Origin: a bacterium | Lineage (GTDB): Bacteria > 4484-113 > JAGGVC01 | Assembly (NCBI GenBank): GCA_039961635.1 | Contig: JABRWB010000001.1 | Span: 33,172-97,171, forward strand | Length of the DNA stretch: 64,000 nucleotides | Direction of reading: 5' to 3' | Shown here: positions 51,467-60,407 of the stretch, one piece after another | Layout of the letters: every line of letters starts with the position of its first letter | How positions within the stretch are numbered: position 1 is the stretch's first letter | Translations under genes and position numbers: made by a program | Notes under the pieces: generated by a model | Database searches by the model: none | The model's input: the letters and a program-made list of their open reading frames with translations, nothing else | Told to the model about the DNA's origin: nothing

Positions 51467-52960
51467 ATGTTCAAGCGTGTATTAATTGCCAACCGGGGCG
51501 AAATCGCAGTGCGTGTCATCCGCGGGTGCCGCGAATTGGGCTGCGAAACCGTCGCGGTTTACTCCGAGGCGGATGCGGCTGCGCTTCACGTTCGCACGGC
51601 GGACAAGGCCGTCCTCCTCGGCCCGCCTCCCGCGCCGGAAAGCTACCTGCGCGCGGACAAGGTGATTGCCACCGCGCTTGAAAACGGCTGCGACGCTGTC
51701 CATCCGGGTTACGGATTCCTTGCCGAAAACGCCGGATTCGCGCAGGCGGTGATTGACGCGGGATTGGCATGGATAGGCCCGCCGCCGTCCGCGATCCGCG
51801 CGATGGGACTCAAGGTCGAAGCACGGGCGCTCGCGAAGGCCAGCGGCGCGCCGTTCGTTCCGGGATTCGACGACACAAATGCGAGCGACTCGGAGTTCAT
51901 CGCCGCCGCGGAAAAGATGGGCTGGCCGGTAATGGTGAAAGCGTCCGCCGGCGGCGGCGGCAAGGGGATGCGCATCGTGCACGAAGCGGCGAAGTTGCCG
52001 GACGCGCTCGCCGCGGCGCGGCGCGAAGCAGCTTCCGCGTTCGGCGACCCATCCGTTTATCTCGAAAAATATATCGAAAATCCGCGCCACATCGAAATCC
52101 AAGTATTGTTCGACAAAGACGGCCGCGGCATACACCTGGGCGAACGCGAGTGCAGCATCCAGCGCCGCCACCAAAAAGTCGTCGAGGAAACGCCGTCGCC
52201 CGCGGTCAGCGCGGAAACGCGCGCGCGTATGGGCGCGGCCGCGATCGGGATCGCGGCTAAGGTCGGATACGTCGGCGCGGGCACCGTCGAGTTCATGATG
52301 GACCAGTCGGGCGAATTTTATTTTCTCGAAATGAACACGCGGCTGCAGGTGGAGCATCCGGTTACCGAGTTTGTGTACGGCGTTGACCTGGTTCACGAGC
52401 AGCTCCGGATTGCGTCGGGCGAGGGAATGTCGTTGCGGCAAGAGGATTTAACACCACGCGGCCATTCGATTGAAGTCCGCGTCTGCGCGGAAGATCCGGA
52501 TGCGGGATTCCTGCCGCAGATAGGCAGGGTAGAGGTGTTGCGCGTTCCGCAGGCGCCGGGAGTGCGGTTCGACTCGATGCTGTACGAAGGCTGCGAAATT
52601 TCGCCGCATTACGACCCGCTTCTCGGAAAACTTATCGTTTACGGGGAGTCGCGCGCGGCCGCGATCGCGCGGCTGAAATCCGCGCTGCGCGAAACCGCTG
52701 TGCTCGGCGTGACGACCAACCTGCCCTACCTGCTGCGGCTTATCTCGCATCCGGCGTTCGCAGAAGGGAAATTGCATACCGGATTCATCGAGGAGCATTC
52801 CGCCGACCTCGCCGCGCAACCCGCGGGCGAGCCGGAACTTATCGCCGCCGCGCTGGCGCTGGCTAAACCGGCCGCGCCGCAAGCGACAATCGCCGCGGGA
52901 GCTGGAAACAACCGGATGCCGACGCCGTGGGAATATCTGGGAGCTTGGAGCAACACGTGA
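51467..52960 (+). CDS. Biotin carboxylase subunit of an acyl-CoA carboxylase
   Basis: ATP-dependent biotin carboxylase of 497 residues, carboxylating the biotin on the carrier encoded next. Motifs: MFKRVLIANRGEIAVRVIRG, HPGYGFLAENAGFA, the Gly-rich ATP loop KASAGGGGKGMRIV, ERECSIQRRHQKVVEETPSP and EMNTRLQVEHPVTE. It stops after the biotin carboxylase domain plus a short tail, so the BT/BCCP parts that are fused in MccA or PccA are separate here. The next gene begins four bases after the stop. Confidence 0.94.
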   Translation: MFKRVLIANRGEIAVRVIRGCRELGCETVAVYSEADAAALHVRTADKAVLLGPPPAPESYLRADKVIATALENGCDAVHPGYGFLAENAGFAQAVIDAGLAWIGPPPSAIRAMGLKVEARALAKASGAPFVPGFDDTNASDSEFIAAAEKMGWPVMVKASAGGGGKGMRIVHEAAKLPDALAAARREAASAFGDPSVYLEKYIENPRHIEIQVLFDKDGRGIHLGERECSIQRRHQKVVEETPSPAVSAETRARMGAAAIGIAAKVGYVGAGTVEFMMDQSGEFYFLEMNTRLQVEHPVTEFVYGVDLVHEQLRIASGEGMSLRQEDLTPRGHSIEVRVCAEDPDAGFLPQIGRVEVLRVPQAPGVRFDSMLYEGCEISPHYDPLLGKLIVYGESRAAAIARLKSALRETAVLGVTTNLPYLLRLISHPAFAEGKLHTGFIEEHSADLAAQPAGEPELIAAALALAKPAAPQATIAAGAGNNRMPTPWEYLGAWSNT

Positions 52961-52964
52961 CACC

Positions 52965-53471
52965 ATGAAGGAATTTTTAAAATCATCGAGCGATATCAAG
53001 GAAATCTCGATCGCGGAGCGAGCCGACGGCTCGGCCGCGGTTTCGATTGGCGGCGATAATTTGGAGATTAGGGACGTCGCTCGAAACGGCCCGGAGATTC
53101 GCTTCGCTCTTGGCGGTAAATCTTTTTCGTTTCTTGTTTCCGCCAACCGCAAGAAGATAACGGTTTGGCGCGACGGCGCGGTGCACACTTTCGAACGCGC
53201 GGAAGGAAAATCGGTGGGCGCGGGAGGCGCGGCGGATTCCGCGTCCAGCCTTTCGTCCCAGATGCCGGGAATCGTGCTGAAGCTTTTGCGTAATCCCGGC
53301 GACGAGGTGGCCGCGGGCGCGCCGCTTTTAATCCTGGAAGCCATGAAGATGGAGCACGAAATCGCTGCGCCATCGGACGGCAAAGTCGTCAGCTACCCGT
53401 TCGCGGAAGGCCAGCGCGTAATGCCGGGGGACCTGCTGGTGGAATTCGAAGCGAACGTCCCGGTTGGCTAG
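52965..53471 (+). CDS. Biotin carboxyl carrier protein
   Basis: A 168-residue carrier. Residues 1-95 are a beta-rich linker domain probably docking to the carboxylase. The C-terminal biotinyl domain has MPGIVLKLLRNPGDEV and the biotinylation motif EAMKMEHEI with Lys128. It lies four bases after the biotin carboxylase gene, completing with the carboxyltransferase at 56298 a three-part acyl-CoA carboxylase. Confidence 0.93.
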   Translation: MKEFLKSSSDIKEISIAERADGSAAVSIGGDNLEIRDVARNGPEIRFALGGKSFSFLVSANRKKITVWRDGAVHTFERAEGKSVGAGGAADSASSLSSQMPGIVLKLLRNPGDEVAAGAPLLILEAMKMEHEIAAPSDGKVVSYPFAEGQRVMPGDLLVEFEANVPVG

Positions 53472-53529
53472 GTCTTTGCCGCCGCTTTGTAGCGAAGTTC
53501 CTGCTAAATGCGAGTATCCGAAAAAAACC

Positions 53530-53922
53530 TTAGCCCGGCACGACCTTGTAACCGTACATAAGTATCCCCGCGTGGCCGTCCTGCTGGATCTTGCGAAACT
53601 CGATGCGCACCGGCATCCCGACCTCGATTTTGTCGAACGGGCAGTCCACGAGTTGCGCGGTTATCCTTCCGCCGCCGTCCATCTCGCATATCGCCATCGC
53701 GTACGGCGCTTCGTCCGCGAATTGCGTCGGCCCGATGTGGATTATGGTGTATGTCAGCACCTTGCCGGTCTGCGACAGCTTGCAGGGCTCCAGATTGGCC
53801 GGATCGCATCCCGGCTCGCACACCCGCCGCGGCGGGAAAAACACCTTCCCGCAGCTCTTGCAGCGGTTCGCTTCGTAGCGGTATCTCTGCGGTTGCTCCC
53901 GCCAGTAACCCGGAACAGACAT
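53530..53922 (-). CDS. DUF35 Zn-ribbon/OB-fold protein (HMGCS-thiolase partner)
   Basis: A 130-residue protein with N-terminal zinc ribbon (RCKSCGKVFFPPRRVCEPGC) and an OB-fold (GKVLTYTIIHIGPTQFADEAPY). In archaea such DUF35 proteins bridge acetoacetyl-CoA thiolase and HMG-CoA synthase into one complex that channels acetoacetyl-CoA. Here it follows the thiolase gene by one base, in the order HMGCS-thiolase-DUF35, which supports the same job. Confidence 0.9.
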   Translation of the reverse strand: MSVPGYWREQPQRYRYEANRCKSCGKVFFPPRRVCEPGCDPANLEPCKLSQTGKVLTYTIIHIGPTQFADEAPYAMAICEMDGGGRITAQLVDCPFDKIEVGMPVRIEFRKIQQDGHAGILMYGYKVVPG

Positions 53923-53923
53923 C

Positions 53924-55084
53924 TTATTTCACCTCCAGGATGTGCACGACGGAGCTTCCGCCGCTTCCGCCCATATTCTGCGCCAGACCGCGCTTCGCGC
54001 CTTCCACCTGGCGCTTGCCCGCCTCGCCGCGAAGCTGGGTGACGAGCTCGTGAATTTGACCAATTCCCGTCGCTCCGACAGGATGGCCTTTGGATTTCAG
54101 CCCGCCGCTCGTGTTTATAGGCTTTTTGCCGCCGATCGCGGTCTCGCCCGCGGCCGCGGCTTTGCCTCCCTTTCCCTTCTCGAAGAAGCCGAGATCTTCG
54201 CTGACTATGATTTCGGCTATCGAGAAACAGTCGTGGACTTCCGCGAAATCAATGTCCTCCGGTCCGACTTTGGCCATATCGTACGCGCGCTTTGCAGCGA
54301 TCACGGTCGAATTGAGCGTTGAAAAGTCGCCGCGGCTGTGAAGCGCAATCGAATCCGTCGCCGCTCCCATACCCGCCACCTTGACGACCGGCCTGCCCTT
54401 GGAAAACTTAGCCGCCAAATCCAGCGGGCACAATATGGCCGCGGCCGCGCCGTCGGTTATCGGGCTGCAATCCATCAAAGTCAGCGGATCGGCGACCATC
54501 ACCGAGTTGATCACGGTCTCCAGCTTGATCGCGCCCTGAAACTGCGCGTGGGGATTGTGAACGCCGTTGGCATGGCTTTTGACCGGCACGGCGGCAAGCT
54601 CCTCACGCGTCAATCCGAACCGGCGCATGTAATCCCGCGCCATCATCGCGTACAGGCCCGGAAATGTAACGCCGTTGTAGACTTCATAGTCTCCGTCCGC
54701 GGCAGTCGCCAGCGCGTAAGTAGCGCCGCCGCCGTCCACGTCGGTCATCTTTTCGACGCCGCTCACCAGCACGATGTCGGACAGCCCGCTCGCGACTTCG
54801 ATGAATCCCGCGCGCATCGCCATTCCGCCCGACGCGCACGCGCTTTCAACACGCGTCGCGGGCACCGGCGTTATCCCCAGGTAATCCGCAAGCAGCGAGC
54901 CCAGATGCTCCTGCCCGACGAACAACCCGGGCGTCATGCATCCGACGTACATACTGTCCACATGGTCCACGCCCGCGTCATTGATTGCGTTCAGGGCCGC
55001 CTCGACCCACAGGTCGCGCAGGCTGCGCTCCCACAGCTCGCCCCAGCGCTGGATTCCGATTCCGATTACCGCAACGTCTCTCAT
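53924..55084 (-). CDS. Acetoacetyl-CoA thiolase (archaeal/SCP2 type)
   Basis: A 386-residue thiolase-fold enzyme of the archaeal acetyl-CoA acetyltransferase/SCP-x group. The nucleophile Cys83 is in [14 protein letters not shown]; the catalytic His pair is in [10 protein letters not shown] and [11 protein letters not shown]. It would condense two acetyl-CoA to acetoacetyl-CoA and pass it to the HMG-CoA synthase encoded nine bases upstream. The nested minus-strand trio lies between two carboxylase genes on the plus strand. Confidence 0.92.
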   Translation of the reverse strand: MRDVAVIGIGIQRWGELWERSLRDLWVEAALNAINDAGVDHVDSMYVGCMTPGLFVGQEHLGSLLADYLGITPVPATRVESACASGGMAMRAGFIEVASGLSDIVLVSGVEKMTDVDGGGATYALATAADGDYEVYNGVTFPGLYAMMARDYMRRFGLTREELAAVPVKSHANGVHNPHAQFQGAIKLETVINSVMVADPLTLMDCSPITDGAAAAILCPLDLAAKFSKGRPVVKVAGMGAATDSIALHSRGDFSTLNSTVIAAKRAYDMAKVGPEDIDFAEVHDCFSIAEIIVSEDLGFFEKGKGGKAAAAGETAIGGKKPINTSGGLKSKGHPVGATGIGQIHELVTQLRGEAGKRQVEGAKRGLAQNMGGSGGSSVVHILEVK

Positions 55085-55093
55085 TTCGTCCTC

Positions 55094-56140
55094 CTACTCC
55101 GCTTTCCTGATCTTTCCGCGGAATTTGGCGTACTGGCCGTAGCTTAAGTAAACCTTGTTCTCGTCCAGCTGCGGCCGGGTGAACGGCGCCTTGCCCCTCA
55201 CCTTCGGCAGCAGCTCCGTCGCCTTCCAGACGAACGCGTCGCTTCCCGCGCCGCTTCCGTAACTGCACATCATTATCAGGTCGCCAGGATTTGCTTCGTC
55301 CAGAATCGCGGTAAGCCCGATTGGCGACGCGCCGCTGTAAGTGTTGCCCAGCCAGGGCGACAGCCATCCCGTTTTCATTTGCTCCTCGGTAAATCCGAGC
55401 ATCTTGCCCACATTCATCGGGAACTTGCCGTTGGGCTGGTGGAAGACCGCATACCGGAAGTCGGACGGTTTAAGCCCCGCCTTTTCCAGCAGACCGCGCG
55501 TCCCTCCCAAAATATGCTTGAAATACGCGGGCTCGCCGGTAAACCGTCCGCCGTGGCGCGGGTAAAACTGGTATTCCCGCCGCCAAAAGTCCGGAGTGTC
55601 GGTCATATAACTGAAAGTATGCAGACACTCGGCCAGCACGTTCTCGCGGCCCATGATGAACGCCGCGCTGCCCGCACTCGCGCTGTATTCAAGCGCGTCG
55701 CCCGGTGCTCCCTGCGAAGTGTCGCCTCCGATGCCGAGCGCGTATTCCATCTCCCCCGCTTTTACTTGCGACAGCGCGACGTACATAGCCTCGCTGCCCG
55801 CCTTGCAAGCGAACTCGAAGTCCGCGCAATGGATGTCCGGAGTCGCCCCGATAGCTTCGGCGACAATCGTGCCGGACGGCTTGACGGCGTACGGATGCGA
55901 CTCGCTGCCTATGTAAATCGCGCCGATTTTCGCCGGGTCTATGCCCGCGCGCGCGATCGCGTGCCGCGCCGCCTCGACGGACATGGTTATCGTGTCCTGG
56001 TCGGGCGCCGGTACCGACTTTTCGTACAGCATCAGGCCGCGCTTGTACGCGACGGCATCAGCGCCCCATACAGCGGCAATCTCCTCCAATTTGATACGGT
56101 GCCGCGGCAAGTATGCCCCGTAGCCCACAATTCCTGCCAT
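55094..56140 (-). CDS. Hydroxymethylglutaryl-CoA synthase (archaeal type)
   Basis: Condenses acetyl-CoA with acetoacetyl-CoA to HMG-CoA. The 348-residue, single-chain form resembles archaeal HMG-CoA synthases: MAGIVGYGAYLPRHRIK N-terminus, nucleophile Cys112 in DFEFACKAGSEAM, EYSASAGSAAFIMG, VFHQPNGKFP with catalytic His, and SYGSGAGSDAFVW. ATG 56140 has AGGAGG at seven bases; ATG 56146 is too close to it. It is the first gene of the three-gene minus-strand operon. Confidence 0.93.
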   Translation of the reverse strand: MAGIVGYGAYLPRHRIKLEEIAAVWGADAVAYKRGLMLYEKSVPAPDQDTITMSVEAARHAIARAGIDPAKIGAIYIGSESHPYAVKPSGTIVAEAIGATPDIHCADFEFACKAGSEAMYVALSQVKAGEMEYALGIGGDTSQGAPGDALEYSASAGSAAFIMGRENVLAECLHTFSYMTDTPDFWRREYQFYPRHGGRFTGEPAYFKHILGGTRGLLEKAGLKPSDFRYAVFHQPNGKFPMNVGKMLGFTEEQMKTGWLSPWLGNTYSGASPIGLTAILDEANPGDLIMMCSYGSGAGSDAFVWKATELLPKVRGKAPFTRPQLDENKVYLSYGQYAKFRGKIRKAE

Positions 56141-56297
56141 TGACATGCCTCCTGGGACCCCGGCGCGAAGCGCGCCTGTGCTTTCGGTCACAAGATTTTA
56201 TACCACCATGACGCCAACCGCGACAATCTGAAAGGCATTTTGTGCTCAAATATCCCCTGATGCGCTTGTGAAATCGTTTCTTTGCTAAAATCGTGCC

Positions 56298-57908
56298 GTG
56301 GAGAGAATCCAGAGCAGGATCAACACCAATTCAGCCGACTTCAAGGAAAACGACAGGCACAACCGCGCGCTGGTGGCGGAGCTGAACGAACGGACTGCCA
56401 AAGTCAAGCAAGGCGGCGGCGGCAAGTACCTTGAGCGCCACCGCGAGCAAGGAAAGCTTTTCGTGCGCGAAAGATTGGCGCTGTTGCTCGATCCGGGGAC
56501 GCCGTGGCTCGAATTTTCGGCGCTGGCCGGGTGGGAAATGTACGACAGCTACGTACCCGCGGGCGGGATAGTGACCGGCATCGGCCGCGTTTCGGGAGTC
56601 GAGTGCGTAATCGTGGCGAACGACGCGACCGTAAAGGGCGGCACCTACCATCCGATTACAATAAAAAAGCACCTTCGCGCCCAGGAAATCGCGCTTGAAA
56701 ACAACCTGCCCTGCATTTATCTCGTGGACTCGGGCGGCGTGTTCCTGCCGCTGCAGGCCGAGCTGTTCCCCGACAAGGAGCACTTCGGGCGAATCTTTTA
56801 CAACCAGGCGATCATGAGCGCGCGCAACATCCCGCAGATAAGCGCGGTGATGGGCAGCTGCACCGCGGGCGGCGCGTACGTCCCCGCGATGAGCGACGAA
56901 ACGATAATCGTCAAGGGCTACGGGACGATTTTCCTCGGCGGGCCGCCGCTCGTCAAAGCCGCGACGGGCGAGGAATGCACGCCGGAGGAGCTTGGCGGAG
57001 CGGAAGTGCACACGCGGATAAGCGGCGTTTCCGACCACTACGCGGTGGACGACGAGGACGCGATCCGCATCGTGCGCGACATCTGCGAAAACTTGAACCG
57101 GCCGCGTCCGTACGAGCTTGACAGGATTGAGACCGAAGATCCGTTTTACGATCCGGAAGAGATTTACGGAATACTGCCGCCGGATGTGCGCAAGCCGTAT
57201 GAAGTGAAGGAAATAATCGCCCGGATGGTGGACGGAAGCCGGTTCCACGAGTTCAAGCGTGATTACGCGACGACGGTGATCACAGGATTCGCGCGCATCC
57301 ACGGCTATCCGGTTGCGATCCTCGCCAACCAGGGGATTCTGTTCAACGACTCCGCGCTGAAATGCACGCACTTCATCGTGATGGCCTGCGAGCGGCGGAT
57401 TCCGCTTGTATTTTTGCAGAATATCACCGGATACATGGTCGGCAAGAAGTACGAAGCCGAGGGAATCGCGAAGAACGGTGCGAAGATGGTGCACGCTGTC
57501 GCGAACGCAAACGTCCCCAAGTTCACGGTGATGATCGGCGGCAGTTTCGGCGCGGGGAACTACGGCATGTGCGGACGCGCGTACGGCGCGCGGCAGCTAT
57601 GGAGTTGGCCGAATTCCCGGATAAGCGTGATGGGCGGCGAGCAGGCCGCCGGCGTGCTGGCAACGGTCAAGCAGGACCAGCTTGCAAGGGAAGGCAAGCC
57701 GCTTATGACGCCGGAGGAAGAAGCCGAATTCAAGCGCCCGACGCTTGAAAAATACGAATTCGAGGGCAATCCGTACTACGCCACCGCGCGGCTTTGGGAC
57801 GACGGGATAATAGATCCCGTCAAGACGCGGGAGATTCTGGCGCTGGGGATATCCGCGGCGCTGAACATGCCCATCCCGCCGCCGCAGTTCGGCGTGTGGA
57901 GGATGTGA
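56298..57908 (+). CDS. Acyl-CoA carboxylase carboxyltransferase (methylcrotonyl-CoA carboxylase beta type)
   Basis: A 536-residue carboxyltransferase, very similar in pattern to MccB/Liu[87 protein letters not shown] and [16 protein letters not shown]. Carboxylates a beta-branched acyl-CoA such as 3-methylcrotonyl-CoA using biotin from the separate carrier. Translation starts at GTG 56298 with no strong Shine-Dalgarno visible. It is divergent from the HMG-CoA synthase gene, with 157 bases between. Confidence 0.93.
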   Translation: MERIQSRINTNSADFKENDRHNRALVAELNERTAKVKQGGGGKYLERHREQGKLFVRERLALLLDPGTPWLEFSALAGWEMYDSYVPAGGIVTGIGRVSGVECVIVANDATVKGGTYHPITIKKHLRAQEIALENNLPCIYLVDSGGVFLPLQAELFPDKEHFGRIFYNQAIMSARNIPQISAVMGSCTAGGAYVPAMSDETIIVKGYGTIFLGGPPLVKAATGEECTPEELGGAEVHTRISGVSDHYAVDDEDAIRIVRDICENLNRPRPYELDRIETEDPFYDPEEIYGILPPDVRKPYEVKEIIARMVDGSRFHEFKRDYATTVITGFARIHGYPVAILANQGILFNDSALKCTHFIVMACERRIPLVFLQNITGYMVGKKYEAEGIAKNGAKMVHAVANANVPKFTVMIGGSFGAGNYGMCGRAYGARQLWSWPNSRISVMGGEQAAGVLATVKQDQLAREGKPLMTPEEEAEFKRPTLEKYEFEGNPYYATARLWDDGIIDPVKTREILALGISAALNMPIPPPQFGVWRM

Positions 57909-57940
57909 TGGATTAATCGAATTCCACCTATTTCCAGGAG

Positions 57941-57958
57941 TGCGCCCTTCAGGGCGCA
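57941..57958. repeat. Perfect hairpin upstream of REP-transposase remnant
   Basis: TGCGCCCT (57941-57948) and AGGGCGCA (57951-57958) with loop TC. No T-tract follows. It lies 30 bases after the carboxyltransferase stop and could be its terminator or a REP-type hairpin linked to the transposase relic. Confidence 0.5.
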
Positions 57959-57981
57959 GTCTTGAAATGACCGAATAAAAT

Positions 57982-58442
57982 CAAAGGGCGCCTCCGCATC
58001 TGCTCATTGGCGGCGAAACATGTTTTGTTACTGGATCGACGTTTAAAAGATTCGATTTGCCGCCAAAAGCGCGGGGGATTACATTGAATACAATTTTGAC
58101 ATTTGCGAATTCAATGTACTTGCATTTGCCGCGGTGATTATGACAAACCATTTTCTTGTCCTGTTGCAGCCTAAGTTCGTAGAGGGCGACAGATCGATTG
58201 GTTTGGATAAGGTAACGAACATGATCAAAGGACGATCATCGCATGATATTAGCAAGCTGCTGGGCCAATCCGGAACGCTTTGGGGACGTGGATATTTCGA
58301 TGACATTGTTAACGGAGAAAAATCATTAAATGCAGGATTAAACTATTTGCTGGATAATCCCATGAAAGCCAAGCTGGCAAAGAATTGGGAAGAATATCCC
58401 TGCCTGTGGACGAGTGGAATGAACAATCAGATTGGCGGATGA
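57982..58442 (+). pseudogene. Frameshifted REP-associated (Y1/RAYT) transposase remnant
   Basis: Remains of a TnpA_REP tyrosine transposase. The N-terminal part (PPHLLIGGETCFVTGSTFKR) reads in one frame to about 58133; the middle (NFDICEFNVLAFAAVIMTNHF) continues in another frame, showing a frameshift near 58085-58095. The C-terminal part (GRSSHDISKLLGQSG, TLWGRGYFDDIV, LNAGLNYLLDNPMKAKLAKN) is intact to 58442. The HUH-type motif, normally MPNHFHLLL, reads MTNHFLVLL and has lost a His, so the element is inactive. Confidence 0.8.
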
Positions 58443-58458
58443 ATTCGCTCTCCAAGAT

Positions 58459-58476
58459 CGCGGTCTAGAGGCCGCG
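58459..58476. repeat. Hairpin downstream of REP-transposase remnant
   Basis: CGCGGTC (58459-58465) pairs with GGCCGCG (58470-58476), one G-T pair, loop TAGA. TCCTTTGTTTA follows. With the hairpin at 57941 it brackets the transposase remnant. Confidence 0.45.
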
Positions 58477-58568
58477 CTCCTTTGTTTATAAACCGAATTC
58501 CACTGTTACTCCCCCTGCCCGATGGGGTATCATACTCGTTCGGCCAACCGGCCGTATGAGATGATGGC

Positions 58569-60407
58569 ATGTGGTGGCATTTTTCCGAAACCGAAGAAGG
58601 CGTGCGGCGGCAGTCGATCAAGGAGCTTCTCTCCAAGGTCGTGCCGCTGTTCCGGCCGTATAAAGGCTACCTGCTTCTCGCTCTCGGGCTGCTTGTGCTT
58701 ATCACGCTTTCCCAGCTCGCCGGGCCGCTCGTCCTCAAGCACATCATAGACAAAAGCGTTCCGGCCAAGGATGTTGCGGGCGTGCTCATCGCCGCGCTCA
58801 TCTATATATTCGTGGTCGCAGGCGGCGCGGGCGTGGGCTACCTGCAGGCTATCAACCTGTTCCGGCTGGGCATCAACGTCATCACCGACCTCAAGGGCAG
58901 GCTGTTCGAGCACGTTTTGCATCTCGGCCTCGACTTCCACGAGCAGCATCCGCCGGGCAAGCTTATCTCCCGCGTCGAAAGCGACACCGAAACGCTGAAG
59001 GAGTTGTTCGGCGACGTCGCGGTCAACCTGCTGCGCAACATTATTCTGTTCGTCGGAATACTTGTCGTGCTGTTCTTCCAGAATGCAGCGATTGCGGCGT
59101 GGATATTTTTGCTTGTTCCACTGATGTTCGGAGCCACATTCCTGTTCCTGACGAAGATGCGCAAGTACTGGCGTGAGTGGCGCGCGCAGTGGGCCATCGT
59201 GACCGGCTACGTCACCGAGTACGTGCAGGGAATCGAAGTCATCCAGCAGTTCAACTACCAGCAGCGCGCGCGGGAGCGGATGCGCGAGGTCAACCTCGGC
59301 AAGTTCCGCGTCGAAGTGCCCGCGATGTTCTTCGAGTACGGCTTCTGGGGCGGGTTCATGTACGGCGAAATCGTGGCGATAGTCGTCGTGCTTGTGATAG
59401 GCGTCAAGGGAGTGATGGCAGGAACGCTGACCGTGGGAACGCTGGTGCTTTTCATAGAGTTCATCCGCAAGATGTTCGAGCCGATCATGATGGTCAGCGA
59501 GCAGCTTAACTTCATCCAGCGCTCTATGATTTCGGTCGAGCGCGTGTTCGGAATCCTCGAAACGAAGCCGTCCATCGTGGACGGCCCCGCGCCCGCCGAG
59601 GAACTCAAGTTCGAACGCGAAATCCGGTTCGAAAACGTGCGGTTTGCGTACGAAACCGGCAACTGGATCGTCAACGGCGTGAGTTTCAGCATCCGCAAGG
59701 GAGAAAAGGTCGCGCTGGTCGGAACTTCCGGCGGCGGCAAGAGCACGATCGTAAATCTGCTGTTGCGCTTCTACGATCCGCAGGAAGGCCGGATTACGGT
59801 GGACGGCCGCGACATCCGCGAGTTCCCGGTAAAGGCATGGCGCGGACTGGTCGGCCTCGTCCTGCAGGATATTTTTCTGTTTCCCGGAAGCGTCGCGGAC
59901 AACCTGCGCGTCTTCGACCGCTCGATATCGCTTGAGCGCGTCGCGGAAACCGCGGCGATATCGCGCGCGGACGGAATCATCGAGCGCATACCAGGCGGAT
60001 ACGAAGGTGAGCTTGCCGAGCGCGGCGCGAATCTGTCTGTCGGAGAGCGCCAGCTCATTTCGTTCGCGCGCGCGCTGGTTTACGATCCGCCGCTGCTCGT
60101 TCTCGACGAAGCGACAAGCTCGGTCGATCCACATACCGAGCGGATGGTGCAGGAAGCGCTCGACCGGCTGCTCGCGGGGCGCACCGCGGTCATCGTCGCG
60201 CACAGGCTTTCGACCATTTTAAACGCCAACAAAATTCTTCTGATTCACGACGGGCGGATTGCCGAGGAAGGCAGGCACGAAGAGCTTCTGGCGCTCGACG
60301 GGCTGTACGCGAAGCTTTTCAGGCTGCAGTTCGCCGGGATGGCGGGCGAGCCGGCCGCGCCGGTCGCGCCGTTGCAGGCGGCCGCGGCGGGCGGAGGTGC
60401 GGCATGA
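58569..60407 (+). CDS. ABC exporter subunit A (non-consensus signature, catalytic Glu present)
   Basis: A 612-residue half-transporter: six membrane helices (about 30-310) and an ABC domain. Walker A GTSGGGKST and Walker B LLVLDEATSSVD with catalytic Glu are normal. The signature is LSVGERQLISFARAL in place of LSGGQ. A Pro/Ala-rich tail ends the protein. Its stop overlaps the partner gene start (ATGA). With the partner it should form a heterodimeric exporter of the MsbA/LmrCD-like class; the substrate is unknown. Confidence 0.92.
   Translation: MWWHFSETEEGVRRQSIKELLSKVVPLFRPYKGYLLLALGLLVLITLSQLAGPLVLKHIIDKSVPAKDVAGVLIAALIYIFVVAGGAGVGYLQAINLFRLGINVITDLKGRLFEHVLHLGLDFHEQHPPGKLISRVESDTETLKELFGDVAVNLLRNIILFVGILVVLFFQNAAIAAWIFLLVPLMFGATFLFLTKMRKYWREWRAQWAIVTGYVTEYVQGIEVIQQFNYQQRARERMREVNLGKFRVEVPAMFFEYGFWGGFMYGEIVAIVVVLVIGVKGVMAGTLTVGTLVLFIEFIRKMFEPIMMVSEQLNFIQRSMISVERVFGILETKPSIVDGPAPAEELKFEREIRFENVRFAYETGNWIVNGVSFSIRKGEKVALVGTSGGGKSTIVNLLLRFYDPQEGRITVDGRDIREFPVKAWRGLVGLVLQDIFLFPGSVADNLRVFDRSISLERVAETAAISRADGIIERIPGGYEGELAERGANLSVGERQLISFARALVYDPPLLVLDEATSSVDPHTERMVQEALDRLLAGRTAVIVAHRLSTILNANKILLIHDGRIAEEGRHEELLALDGLYAKLFRLQFAGMAGEPAAPVAPLQAAAAGGGAA

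Noticed and set aside
56331-57494. 387-codon open frame antisense to the carboxyltransferase
   Set aside because: Same reason: shadow of a well-supported gene.
58530-60203. 557-codon open frame antisense to ABC exporter subunit A
   Set aside because: It is a shadow of the G+C-rich codon pattern of a clear ABC transporter gene; the composition is His/Arg/Glu-rich with no domain.
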